Shown here piece by piece: positions 7,753 through 16,006 of a stretch of DNA of 64,000 nucleotides. The stretch spans positions 1 through 64,000 of the forward strand of contig CAWKGA010000006.1 of assembly GCA_963849095.1 (NCBI GenBank), given 5' to 3'. The DNA is from JASHUC01 sp963849095 (GTDB lineage: Bacteria; Pseudomonadota; Gammaproteobacteria; Steroidobacterales; Steroidobacteraceae). A model generated the notes under the pieces. It made no database searches, was not told the origin of the DNA, and worked only from the letters and a program-made list of their open reading frames with translations. Every line of letters begins with the position of its first letter. The stretch's first letter is position 1. Position numbers and translations under genes: made by a program.

Positions 7753-9735
7753 CTACCCCGCGAGCAGGACGCCCTCGGCGTGCTCGAGCGCTTCGGGCAG
7801 TCCGTAGATGACGACGACATCGCCTTCCACGAGGCGGGTATCGCCCGCCGGATCGCGGCCGAGGATTCCGTGGCGGCGTATCCCTGTGATCGCGATCTCG
7901 GCACCCCGCGCACGCACGTCGCTCACGGTGCGTCCGACGGCCCACGCTCCGGGCGGAATGACGATGGATTTGAGCTCCTCCCGGTAGATCTGCGTCTCGT
8001 CCGCCGGACCCGAGTCCTCCCGCCGGTGGACGTTGCGCAGGACCCGGTAGCGGCTGTTGCGGATCGTCCCGATCGCATGCACGACCCGGCTCACGGGGAC
8101 GTCGAGCAGCATCAGCACGTGCGACACCAGCATCAGACTCGCCTCGAAGGTCTCCGGCACCACCTCGGTCGCGCCGGCGTCCTTGAGCTCCTGCAGCCGC
8201 GCATCGTCGGCCGTTCGCACGAGCACCGGGATTTCCGCGCGCGAGCGCCGCACGGTACGCAAGATCCCGAGTGCGACCGCCGGGTTCGAGAAGCTCACGA
8301 CGACGGCCCGGGCGCGCTCGATGCCGGCCTTGTCGAGCATCTCCTCGTCGGCGGAGTCGCCGTAGAGCACAGGCTCGCCCGCCTGCCGCGCCGCTCGGAT
8401 CCGCGCCGGATCCACGTCGAGTGCGACGTACTCGAAGCCCTGGGACTCGAGCACGCGGGCGATGTTCTGGCCGACGCGGCCGTATCCGCAGAGGATGACG
8501 TGCTCCCGCTGCTGAAGGGCGCCGGCCGCGCCGCGCTCCAGCTCGAGCGATGCGTGCCTCGGGCCGCGCTCGCGCAGCACGAACCGGGCGATGGCGCGGT
8601 TGTTGTCGAGCAGCAGCGGGCTCAACACCATCGACAGCACCACCGCGACGAGCAGCGGCTGCGCGAGGCCGCCTGCGGAGACGGTCCCGCTCGCGAGTAC
8701 GATGGTGAGCAGCGCGATGCCGAACTCCCCGCCGATCGCCATGACGACGGCAGTCCGCACCGACTTGAACGTCGAGTCCACGAATATCCGGGTGGCGAGC
8801 GCGGTGATGACCATCTTCAGCACGAGCATGCCGAGCAGTACGCCCGACACCAGCCAGAACTCCGCGAAGAGCAGCCGCACATCGAGCAGCATGCCGACCG
8901 AGATGAAGAACAGGCCGAGCAGGATGTCGCGAAAGGGGCGGATCACCGCCTCGATCTGATGGCGGTACTCCGTCTCGGCGAGCATCATGCCGGCGAGGAA
9001 GGCCCCCAGGGCGAGCGACAGGCCGGCGAGATAGGAGATCCACGCCGAGGCGAGCACCACGAACAGGGCCGTGAGCGTGAACAGCTCCCGCAGCCGGCTG
9101 TGCGCGATCTCGTGGAACAGCGGACGCAGCAGCCAGCGGCCGGCCGCGAGCACGATGACCACGGCGAGGCCGCCGGCGCCGGCGGTGAGAACGGCCGCCT
9201 GCAGCGAGAACGGCGCGAGGCCGCGCTGCAGGCCCGAGGCGAGCGCGAGCAGAGGCACGAACGCAAGGTCCTGGAACAGCAGCATGCTGAAGGCGAGCCG
9301 GCCGTGGGTGCGGTTGATCTCCCCCCGGTCGGTGAGCTGCTGCAGGATGATGGCGGTCGAGCTCATGGCGACCGCGCCGCCGATCAAGGCGGCGAACAGC
9401 CAGGAGGTGCCGGCGAGGTGCACGATCACGGCGCAGGCACCGATCGTCGCCGAGACCTGCAGCGCCCCGAGTCCGAACACCTCGCGGCGCATGGCGAGCA
9501 TGCGCGGCAGCGAGAACTCGAGGCCGAGCGTGAAGACCAGGAACACAACCCCCAGCTCGGGCAGCACGCGCATGGTGCTGCTCTCGGGGATCAACCCGAT
9601 CGCGTGGGGGCCGAGCCCCATCCCGACGATCAGATAGCCGAGCATCGGCGGCAAGCCGAGCCGCCGTGCGAGCGTCACGACGAACACGGCCGCCGCGAGC
9701 ATGATGAGAACCTGGGTGAGCGGCTGCTCGATCAT
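7753..9735 (-). CDS. CPA2-family K+(Na+)/H+ antiporter with RCK domains
   Basis: The product (660 aa) is a membrane protein of the KefB/YbaL type. About 12 transmembrane helices occupy residues 1-380, with the family motifs GYLIVGMGLGPHA, VFTLGLEFSLPRM and SSTAIILQQL. A cytosolic TrkA-N (RCK) nucleotide-binding domain follows (ILCGYGRVGQNIARVL, near residue 410). A TrkA-C ligand domain lies at the C-terminus. It likely exchanges potassium for protons under electrophile or pH stress. No ancillary KefF/KefG gene is adjacent. It is followed at once by ppc and preceded 30 bp upstream by a small gene of unknown function. Confidence 0.9.
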   Translation of the reverse strand: MIEQPLTQVLIMLAAAVFVVTLARRLGLPPMLGYLIVGMGLGPHAIGLIPESSTMRVLPELGVVFLVFTLGLEFSLPRMLAMRREVFGLGALQVSATIGACAVIVHLAGTSWLFAALIGGAVAMSSTAIILQQLTDRGEINRTHGRLAFSMLLFQDLAFVPLLALASGLQRGLAPFSLQAAVLTAGAGGLAVVIVLAAGRWLLRPLFHEIAHSRLRELFTLTALFVVLASAWISYLAGLSLALGAFLAGMMLAETEYRHQIEAVIRPFRDILLGLFFISVGMLLDVRLLFAEFWLVSGVLLGMLVLKMVITALATRIFVDSTFKSVRTAVVMAIGGEFGIALLTIVLASGTVSAGGLAQPLLVAVVLSMVLSPLLLDNNRAIARFVLRERGPRHASLELERGAAGALQQREHVILCGYGRVGQNIARVLESQGFEYVALDVDPARIRAARQAGEPVLYGDSADEEMLDKAGIERARAVVVSFSNPAVALGILRTVRRSRAEIPVLVRTADDARLQELKDAGATEVVPETFEASLMLVSHVLMLLDVPVSRVVHAIGTIRNSRYRVLRNVHRREDSGPADETQIYREELKSIVIPPGAWAVGRTVSDVRARGAEIAITGIRRHGILGRDPAGDTRLVEGDVVVIYGLPEALEHAEGVLLAG

Positions 9736-9765
9736 CGCGCGCTCCCCCGTCCCGACGCGCGCCGC

Positions 9766-10125
9766 TCAGGAGCTCATCAATACCGTGGTATCAAAGCTCT
9801 CGAATCCCTGGATCGCGCGGCGATAGGCGTTGAGGACCAGCCGCTCGGCGACCTTGTCGGCGCGAGGAGAGAGCAGCATGCGCAGCAGGACATCGTCCGC
9901 GGGCCGAGCGGCGTCCTCCGCCATCATCTGCTCGATGACGCGCGTCAACCGGTGCACCAGCTCGTTGGCGAAGCGCAAGTGCGCGGCATCGTGCACCTGG
10001 TCGGCGGTCGGCCCGTAGGTGCCGCGCGCCTCCTCTGCCAGCTCGTGCAGAAACAGGTTGAGCAACCGCGCCTTGTCTATCATCCGCAATTCGCTGAAAT
10101 ATTCGATTTCCGATTGCAGGTTCAT
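9766..10125 (-). CDS. Hypothetical protein, 119 aa
   Basis: I do not recognise this protein. It is soluble and mostly helical. It begins MNLQSEIEYFSELRMIDKA and has an internal helix with HLRFANELVHRLTRVIEQ. It has no signal peptide, Cys or obvious active-site motif. It ends 30 bp before the antiporter gene on the same strand, which suggests an operon of this gene, the antiporter and ppc. It diverges from the SYLF-domain gene at 10232. Confidence 0.65.
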   Translation of the reverse strand: MNLQSEIEYFSELRMIDKARLLNLFLHELAEEARGTYGPTADQVHDAAHLRFANELVHRLTRVIEQMMAEDAARPADDVLLRMLLSPRADKVAERLVLNAYRRAIQGFESFDTTVLMSS

Positions 10126-10231
10126 GGGCGGTGACCTCGCGGCGATCTTACCCCAACGCGCCGCAGCTGGAGTAAGCTTACCCGAAGCTCACGCGATCCC
10201 GCGTCGGCGATTGGAGACAAGGATCACCGGA

Positions 10232-11080
10232 ATGCGCAAGTGCCTGTGTCTTGGTGTACTTTCGGTCGTTCTGGCACTGAGTGCCGCTGCAGCTCAAGCG
10301 CAGGGCCGTGAAGAGGCCCGGCTCCTCACCGCCAAGCAGGTGCTGAAGGAGCTGCGCACCTCACCGGACCAGTTTGTCCCGACGCGCCTGCTCGAGCGGG
10401 CTTATGGCATCGCCATCGTTCCGGACGTGACCAAGGCCGCGTTCTTCTTCGGCGCATCGCGCGGCAATGGCGTGCTCGTGGTGCGCAACCAGTACGGGCA
10501 TTTCAGCAATCCCATCTTCGTCAATCTCACGAGCGGCAGCTTCGGCTTTCAGTGGGGCATTCAGTCCACGGACGTGGTGCTCGTCTTTACGACACAGCGC
10601 AGCATCGACAAGATCACGAGCGGCCAGATCACGCTCGGAGCGGACGCCTCGGTCGCAGCCGGCCCGGTCGGACGCCAGGCGACGGCGGCGACCAACCCGA
10701 CCGCCTCCTCCGAGGTCTATTCTTACTCTCGCAGCCGGGGCCTGTTCCTGGGTGTGGCCCTGAACGGCGCCGCCCTCACCATCGATAACAATGCGGATGC
10801 CCGCTTCTACGATCGCGGCACCGTCGATGCCGTCGCCATCGAAAACGGCACGGTGACAACCAACGACAACGTCGCCAGGCAATTCCTGTCCGAGATCGAC
10901 ATCGCCACCGGAACGACGGCCCTGCCGGCATCCGCCTCCGCCGCACCCCTCGGCTCCCCGCCGAGCGGCAGCGCGGTCCCGGTCTCCTCCGGCCCGGGAG
11001 GAGTCTCCGGCGCCCCCCAGGGGGCCAAGACGTTTCCGATGGCCGATCCGCACCCGGGATCCCAGCCGCCCCCAAACTGA
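10232..11080 (+). CDS. SYLF/Ysc84-domain lipid-binding protein, exported
   Basis: The protein (282 aa) has a signal peptide of about 22 residues ending AAAQAQG. The SYLF (Ysc84) domain follows: LLERAYGIAIVPDVTKAAFFFGASRGNGV and SRGLFLGVALNGAALTIDN. The family binds membrane lipids. The bacterial exported forms are poorly characterised. The last 60 residues are low-complexity Pro/Ser/Gly, probably a flexible tail. The ATG at 10232 has AAGGA upstream; the frame is open further upstream without supporting signals. Confidence 0.85.
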   Translation: MRKCLCLGVLSVVLALSAAAAQAQGREEARLLTAKQVLKELRTSPDQFVPTRLLERAYGIAIVPDVTKAAFFFGASRGNGVLVVRNQYGHFSNPIFVNLTSGSFGFQWGIQSTDVVLVFTTQRSIDKITSGQITLGADASVAAGPVGRQATAATNPTASSEVYSYSRSRGLFLGVALNGAALTIDNNADARFYDRGTVDAVAIENGTVTTNDNVARQFLSEIDIATGTTALPASASAAPLGSPPSGSAVPVSSGPGGVSGAPQGAKTFPMADPHPGSQPPPN

Positions 11081-11206
11081 GGAGCCGGCTGCGGCCCGGG
11101 AAAATAACCGGGCAGTATGGTCATCCAACCGCGGCGCATTGGTCGAGCCCGGCGGGGGGTGCTACATTCCCAGGTCCCAACCAGCCCGCCTTCCAGGGGA
11201 ATTACG

Positions 11207-11869
11207 ATGTCACTTCGAATTGGTGATCGCGCGCCGGACTTCGAGGCCGATACGACCCAGGGACGCATCCGCTTTCACGAGTGGCTCGGCAACTCGTGGG
11301 GGGTGCTGTTCTCCCACCCTAAGGATTTCACGCCGATCTGCACCACCGAGCTCGGCTATCTCGCCAAGCTCGAGCCGGAGTTCGCCAAGCGCAACGTCAA
11401 GGTGATCGGCCTCTCGGTGGATCCCGTGAGCGACCACGAGCGCTGGCACGGAGACATCGAGAAGGCGACCGGCGGCAACGTCAAGTACCCGCTCATCGGG
11501 GATCACGACCTGAAGGTCGCCAAGCTCTACGAGATGCTGCCCGCGGAGTCCGGCACGACGAGCCAGGGCCGCACGCCGGCGAACAACCAGACCGTGCGCA
11601 CGGTGTTCATCATCGGCCCGGACAAGGGCATCAAGGCCATGCTCATCTATCCCATGAGCGCGGGCCGGAACTTCGACGAGGTGCTGCGCCTGGTCGATGC
11701 GCTCCAGCTCACCTCGAAGCACAAGGTGGCGACGCCCGTCAACTGGAAGCCGGGCGAGGACGTGGTCATCTCTCCGGCGGTCTCGGACGAGGAGGCCCGC
11801 AAGCTCCATCCGGAGGGCTGGAAGACCCTGACGCCCTACCTGAGAGTGACGCGCCAGCCGCGCAATTGA
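11207..11869 (+). CDS. 1-Cys peroxiredoxin (Prx6 type)
   Basis: The enzyme (220 aa) reduces hydrogen peroxide and organic peroxides. The peroxidatic Cys45 sits in DFTPICTTELG, in the conserved Pro-x-x-x-Thr-x-x-Cys setting. The long C-terminal dimerisation domain with PVNWKPGEDVVISP and the ending GWKTLTPYLR are diagnostic of Prx6. There is no resolving Cys. AGGGGAATT precedes the ATG at 11207. A GC-rich hairpin lies about 80 bp downstream of the stop. Confidence 0.95.
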   Translation: MSLRIGDRAPDFEADTTQGRIRFHEWLGNSWGVLFSHPKDFTPICTTELGYLAKLEPEFAKRNVKVIGLSVDPVSDHERWHGDIEKATGGNVKYPLIGDHDLKVAKLYEMLPAESGTTSQGRTPANNQTVRTVFIIGPDKGIKAMLIYPMSAGRNFDEVLRLVDALQLTSKHKVATPVNWKPGEDVVISPAVSDEEARKLHPEGWKTLTPYLRVTRQPRN

Positions 11870-11948
11870 TGCGTGCGCGGCGCCCCCGGGGCGGGCGCGC
11901 CGTTGCAAACGGGCGGGTCCCCGCCTTACGCTTTGGGGTAGCCTCACC

Positions 11949-11978
11949 GCCGGCCGCCGCCTCGTGCGCGCGGCCGGC
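11949..11978 (+). terminator. GC-rich hairpin downstream of peroxiredoxin gene
   Basis: A perfect 9-bp stem GCCGGCCGC/GCGGCCGGC with a 12-nt loop lies between the peroxiredoxin and MFS genes. It is followed by TCCTCATTT, which is only moderately T-rich. It may act as a terminator or as an RNA 3'-end stabiliser. Confidence 0.35.
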
Positions 11979-12004
11979 TCCTCATTTCAGTCGGAGATCG
12001 TGAG

Positions 12005-13225
12005 TTGAGCGAGACCGCCGCGCGCCTCGCCAGAGCCGGCTCGGCCGGAAAGACCGTCTTCGCGGTCCTCGGCGCCATCAGCTTCTGCCACCTGCTCAAC
12101 GACATGATGCAGTCGTTGCTGCCGGCGATCTATCCCATGCTGAAGAGCTCGTACGCGCTCAGCTTCGGCGAGATCGGCGTTCTCACCTTCACGTACCAGA
12201 TCACCGCCTCGCTCCTGCAGCCGATCGTCGGCTCCTACACGGACCGCAAGGCCCGGCCGTACTCCCTCGCCGTCGGCATGGGTTTCACGCTCGTCGGACT
12301 GCTGCTGCTCGGGTTCGCGGCGAACTATGGCCTGCTGCTGCTCGCGGCCGCCCTGGTCGGCACCGGCTCCTCGGTCTTCCACCCCGAGTCCTCCCGCGTC
12401 GCCCGCATGGCCTCCGGAGGGCAGCACGGGCTCGCCCAGTCGGTGTTCCAGGTGGGGGGCAATCTCGGCTCGTCCCTCGGGCCCCTGCTCGCCGCGTTCA
12501 TCGTGCTGCCGCACGGGCAGAGGAGCGTCGCCTGGTTCTCCTGCGCCGCGCTCGTCGGCATTTTCGTGCTGACCCAGGTCGGCCACTGGTACAAGGACCA
12601 CGGGCTCGCGAGGCTTGCGCCGCGGGCGCCCCGCGCGGGCGCCGTCCGGGAGGAGCAGCCTCCCCGGCGGGTCGTGGGCTGCATCGCCGTGCTGCTCGTG
12701 CTGATCTTCTCCAAGTACTTCTATCTCGCGAGCATCACCAGCTACTACACCTTCTATCTCATCAACCACTTCGGCGTGTCCGTCGAGGCCTCCCAGCTGT
12801 ACCTCTTCGTCTTCCTCGGAGCGGTGGCGCTCGGCACGATCGTCGGAGGTCCGCTCGGCGATCGCTTCGGCCGCAAGTACGTCATCTGGCTCTCGATCCT
12901 CGGCGTCCTGCCCTTCACGCTGGCGCTGCCGCACGTGAGCCTCCTCTGGACCGCCGTGCTCACCGTGCCCATCGGCCTGATCCTGGCCTCTGCCTTTCCG
13001 GCGATCATCGTCTACGCCCAGGAGCTGCTGCCGGGGAAGACCGGCACCATCTCGGGATTGTTCTTCGGGTTCGCCTTCGGCATGGGCGGTATCGGCGCGG
13101 CCGTGCTCGGCGAGGTGGCGGACCGCACCAGCATCGAGCTCGTCTACCAGATGTGCGCGTTCTTGCCTGCGCTCGGGCTGCTCGCCGGACTGCTGCCGAA
13201 CATCGAGCGCTCAACCGAGCATTGA
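12005..13225 (+). CDS. fsr: MFS exporter, fosmidomycin-resistance (Fsr) family
   Basis: The product (406 aa) is an inner-membrane drug/proton antiporter with 12 predicted helices. Family features include SFCHLLNDMMQSLLPAIYP in helix 1, GTGSSVFHPESSRVA before helix 5 and GNLGSSLGPLLAAF. These are typical of Fsr, which exports fosmidomycin-like compounds. Fosmidomycin is itself a phosphonate, a loose link to the phosphonate cluster near 50 kb. The start is TTG at 12005, supported by GGAG at -12; no better ATG or GTG lies near. Confidence 0.88.
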   Translation: MSETAARLARAGSAGKTVFAVLGAISFCHLLNDMMQSLLPAIYPMLKSSYALSFGEIGVLTFTYQITASLLQPIVGSYTDRKARPYSLAVGMGFTLVGLLLLGFAANYGLLLLAAALVGTGSSVFHPESSRVARMASGGQHGLAQSVFQVGGNLGSSLGPLLAAFIVLPHGQRSVAWFSCAALVGIFVLTQVGHWYKDHGLARLAPRAPRAGAVREEQPPRRVVGCIAVLLVLIFSKYFYLASITSYYTFYLINHFGVSVEASQLYLFVFLGAVALGTIVGGPLGDRFGRKYVIWLSILGVLPFTLALPHVSLLWTAVLTVPIGLILASAFPAIIVYAQELLPGKTGTISGLFFGFAFGMGGIGAAVLGEVADRTSIELVYQMCAFLPALGLLAGLLPNIERSTEH

Positions 13226-13283
13226 GCACCATTAACGGAATTTAATCATTCGCCCACCTCGACTGAACCGGCGGTGGCATAAC

Positions 13284-14783
13284 TTGCCACCCTACCGGGC
13301 TGACGAGGTCGGCAGGGTAGGTTTTGGGGCGGCTGCCGCCGCTCTCACCGCTCACGGGTGTGCTCCCATCGCAACGATCCTCACGACCGCCTCGCGCGTG
13401 CTCTCCGTTCCTGTCGCCACGGTGACCGTGGCGCTCGGGCTCGCAGCCTGCACCGTGGGGCCCGCTTACCGCCGTCCGAGCGTCCGCACGCCGTCCAGCT
13501 GGGTGAACTCCACCGGGGAGGCCCATGCGGCGTGGCCGTCCGCGGACTGGTGGCGCAGCTTCGGCTCGCCGCAGCTCGATGAGCTCATCGGCGAGGCCGA
13601 GAGCGCAAATGACGATATCGGTGCCGCGATCGCCCGTGTCCACGAGACCGAAGCCCAGGTGATGGTGGCTACCGCGCCGCTGCTGCCGGCGCTCGGTGCT
13701 GGCGCCACCGCGGAGCGCCAGAGGTCGTTCATCCCCCTGCCCGGCGGAGGAACGCTCACGTACAACGACTTCGTCCCCGAGCTGAGCGCCTCCTACGAGC
13801 TCGACTTCTGGGGAAAGAACCGAGCCACCCGAGCGGCGGCCGTCGCCGCGGCCGATGCGAGCCGCTACGACCGTGTCACGGTCGAGCTCACGGTGGAAAC
13901 GAGCGTCGCCACCACCTACTTCACGGCGCTCGAGCTGCAGGATCAGCTGAGGATCGCGCAGGACAATCTCGCGAGCGCCGAGGAAACCCTGAGAGGGCTC
14001 ACGACCGACGAGACAGTGGGCACCACGACGTCGCTAGACGTAGCGCAGCAGGCCGCCGAGGTCGCCACGCTGAGCGCCGGCATCCCGCCGCTCGAGCAGC
14101 AGCTGCAGCAAGCCGTGGACGCCCTCGCCATCCTCGTCGGCAAGACGCCGCAGACCTTCAAGCTCCCGCCGGGCACGCTCGCCGGCATCTCGCAGCCCGG
14201 GCTCGCTCCGGGACTTCCCTCCGGCCTGCTCGCCCGGCGGCCGGATGTCGCCGAGGCCGAAGCGCAGCTCGTCGCCGCGAACGCCGACATCCAGGTGGCG
14301 CGCGCGACGTTCTTCCCGAGCATCGATCTCACCGCCGGCGGGGGCTACGAGAGCACGGCCCTCGCGACGCTCCTCGAGCCTGGGAGCCGGATCTTCTCGC
14401 TGGCCGCCGGGCTCACGCAGCCGATCTTCCAGGGCGGGGCGATACTCGGACAGTACCGCCTGAGCAAGGCGCGCTACGCGGAGCTGCTCGCCGACTATCA
14501 CAAGACGGTGATCTCGGCGTTCGGCAACGTCGAGGATGCGCTCACCGCAGTGCGCGATACCGGCGATCAGCAGCAGCGCCAGCAGATCGCGGTGGACGCG
14601 GCGCGCCACGCCTATGAGCTGTCGCAGTCTCAGTTCCACGCGGGCACGGTCAACATCCTCACCGTGCTCAGCACGGAGACGGCGCTGTTCGCCGCCGAGA
14701 GCACCTTCGCGCAGGTGCGGCTCGCGCGCCTGCAGGCGCTCGTCGGCCTGTTCAACGCGCTCGGCGGGGGCTGGCAGCGATGA
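13284..14783 (+). CDS. RND outer-membrane factor lipoprotein (NodT family)
   Basis: This is the trimeric outer-membrane channel of a tripartite efflux pump (TolC-like fold). A lipobox LGLAAC precedes TVGPAYRRPSV, the typical NodT start. The long helical repeats and two OEP domains fill the rest, with LLARRPDVAEAEAQLVAAN in the second repeat. Length is normal. The N-terminus is uncertain. The open frame begins at a TTG at 13284, while a GTG at 13398 would give a very short signal peptide with no positive charge. It is the first gene of a five-gene operon; the next gene overlaps it by ATGA. Confidence 0.9.
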   Translation: MPPYRADEVGRVGFGAAAAALTAHGCAPIATILTTASRVLSVPVATVTVALGLAACTVGPAYRRPSVRTPSSWVNSTGEAHAAWPSADWWRSFGSPQLDELIGEAESANDDIGAAIARVHETEAQVMVATAPLLPALGAGATAERQRSFIPLPGGGTLTYNDFVPELSASYELDFWGKNRATRAAAVAAADASRYDRVTVELTVETSVATTYFTALELQDQLRIAQDNLASAEETLRGLTTDETVGTTTSLDVAQQAAEVATLSAGIPPLEQQLQQAVDALAILVGKTPQTFKLPPGTLAGISQPGLAPGLPSGLLARRPDVAEAEAQLVAANADIQVARATFFPSIDLTAGGGYESTALATLLEPGSRIFSLAAGLTQPIFQGGAILGQYRLSKARYAELLADYHKTVISAFGNVEDALTAVRDTGDQQQRQQIAVDAARHAYELSQSQFHAGTVNILTVLSTETALFAAESTFAQVRLARLQALVGLFNALGGGWQR

Positions 14784-16006
14784 CAGAGGAGCCACGCGTG
14801 TCGATCGGTCAAATGTGGATGAGTCGAACCCGCCTGACCATGCTCGGCGCGGGTCTCGTGGTGGTGGGCATCTGCGTGTGGAGTCTCTCGCCCCAGCGCT
14901 CGCGCAGCGTGGCCGCCACGCGCTCCGGCCCCGAGGCGGTCGCCGTCGATGCTGCCCCCGCGACACGCAGGGACGTGCCCATCTACCTCGACGGCCTCGG
15001 CACGGTCCAGGCGTTCTACACGGTGAAGGTGAATTCCCGTGTCGACGGGGAGCTCGAAAAGGTTGCGTTCGCCGAGGGCCAGGACGTGAAGCGCGGACAG
15101 CTGCTCGCTCAAATCGATCCGCGTCCCTACAAGGCAGCCCTCGACCAGGCGGTCGCGACGCGGGCGAAGGATGAGGCGCAGCTTCAGGATGCGCATCTCG
15201 ACTTGCAGCGCTACACGATCCTTGCCCCGCAGAATCTCGCGAGCAAGCAGCAGCTCGACACCCAGCAGGCGCTCGTCGACCAGCTCAAAGCCCAGGTTGA
15301 GGCCGATGCTGCGGCCATCGAGAGCGCACGGACGGAGCTGGACTACACCCAGATCACCTCGCCGATCAACGGTCGCACCGGCGTGCGGCTCGTCGATCCG
15401 GGCAACATCGTGCATGCGACCGACACCACAGGGATAGTCATCCTCACTCAGCTCAAGCCGATCGCGGCCATCGTGACCCTTCCCGAGGAGTCAATCGACG
15501 CCGTCGCCCAGGCGATGCACACGGGCCCGGTGAGCGTCACCGCGCTCTCCCGAGGCGAGACCCAGAGCGAGCTCGATAGGGGCACGATCGAGCTCATCGA
15601 CAACCAGATCGACCCGACGACCGGCACGATACACTTGAAGGTCATCTTCCCGAACAGCGAGGAGCGGCTCTGGCCCGGGGAGTTCGTGAGCGCGCGGGTG
15701 CTGGTGAGCACCGCGCGGAGCGTACTCACCATTCCCGCCATCGCGCTGCAGCGCGGCCCCGACGGTCTTTTTGTCTACGTGATCGGCCCGGACTCGAAGG
15801 TCGAGGTGCGCACGCTCAAGGTGGGCTACAACGACGAGCAGGTCGCGGTCATCGAGGGCGGCTTGACCGAGGGTGAGCGCGTCGTGACAAGCAACTTCTA
15901 CCGCTTGCAGCCGGGCGCACTGGTGAGCATCAACCGCTCGGCCAAGGCCGATCGTCCGGTCGAAGCCGCGGGCTCCGGGGAACGGAGGGTTCGGGGCGCC
16001 TCATGA
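14780..16006 (+). CDS. RND periplasmic adaptor (MdtA-like)
   Basis: The product (408 aa) is a membrane-fusion protein bridging the pump and the outer-membrane channel. It has one N-terminal membrane anchor. The lipoyl half-motif (SRVDGELEKVAFAEGQDVKRG), the helical hairpin at about residues 120-190, the second lipoyl half (ITSPINGRTGVRLVDPGN) and the beta-barrel and membrane-proximal domains follow in normal order. It overlaps the upstream gene by 4 bp and the downstream pump gene by 4 bp, so the three are translationally coupled. Confidence 0.93.
   Translation: MTEEPRVSIGQMWMSRTRLTMLGAGLVVVGICVWSLSPQRSRSVAATRSGPEAVAVDAAPATRRDVPIYLDGLGTVQAFYTVKVNSRVDGELEKVAFAEGQDVKRGQLLAQIDPRPYKAALDQAVATRAKDEAQLQDAHLDLQRYTILAPQNLASKQQLDTQQALVDQLKAQVEADAAAIESARTELDYTQITSPINGRTGVRLVDPGNIVHATDTTGIVILTQLKPIAAIVTLPEESIDAVAQAMHTGPVSVTALSRGETQSELDRGTIELIDNQIDPTTGTIHLKVIFPNSEERLWPGEFVSARVLVSTARSVLTIPAIALQRGPDGLFVYVIGPDSKVEVRTLKVGYNDEQVAVIEGGLTEGERVVTSNFYRLQPGALVSINRSAKADRPVEAAGSGERRVRGAS

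Noticed and set aside
7748..9043. Upstream extension of ppc to 1339 codons
   Set aside because: The extra part is the antiporter gene read out of frame. The ATG at 7747 matches the PEP carboxylase start.
7780..10134. 784-codon open frame antisense to the antiporter gene
   Set aside because: Gly/Glu/Arg/His-rich shadow sequence, no start signal, and it spans several real genes on the other strand.
13289..13321. Inverted repeat CCTACC/GGTAGG before the efflux operon
   Set aside because: Only six paired bases with a long loop and no T tract. It could be an operator, but nothing supports that beyond the symmetry.
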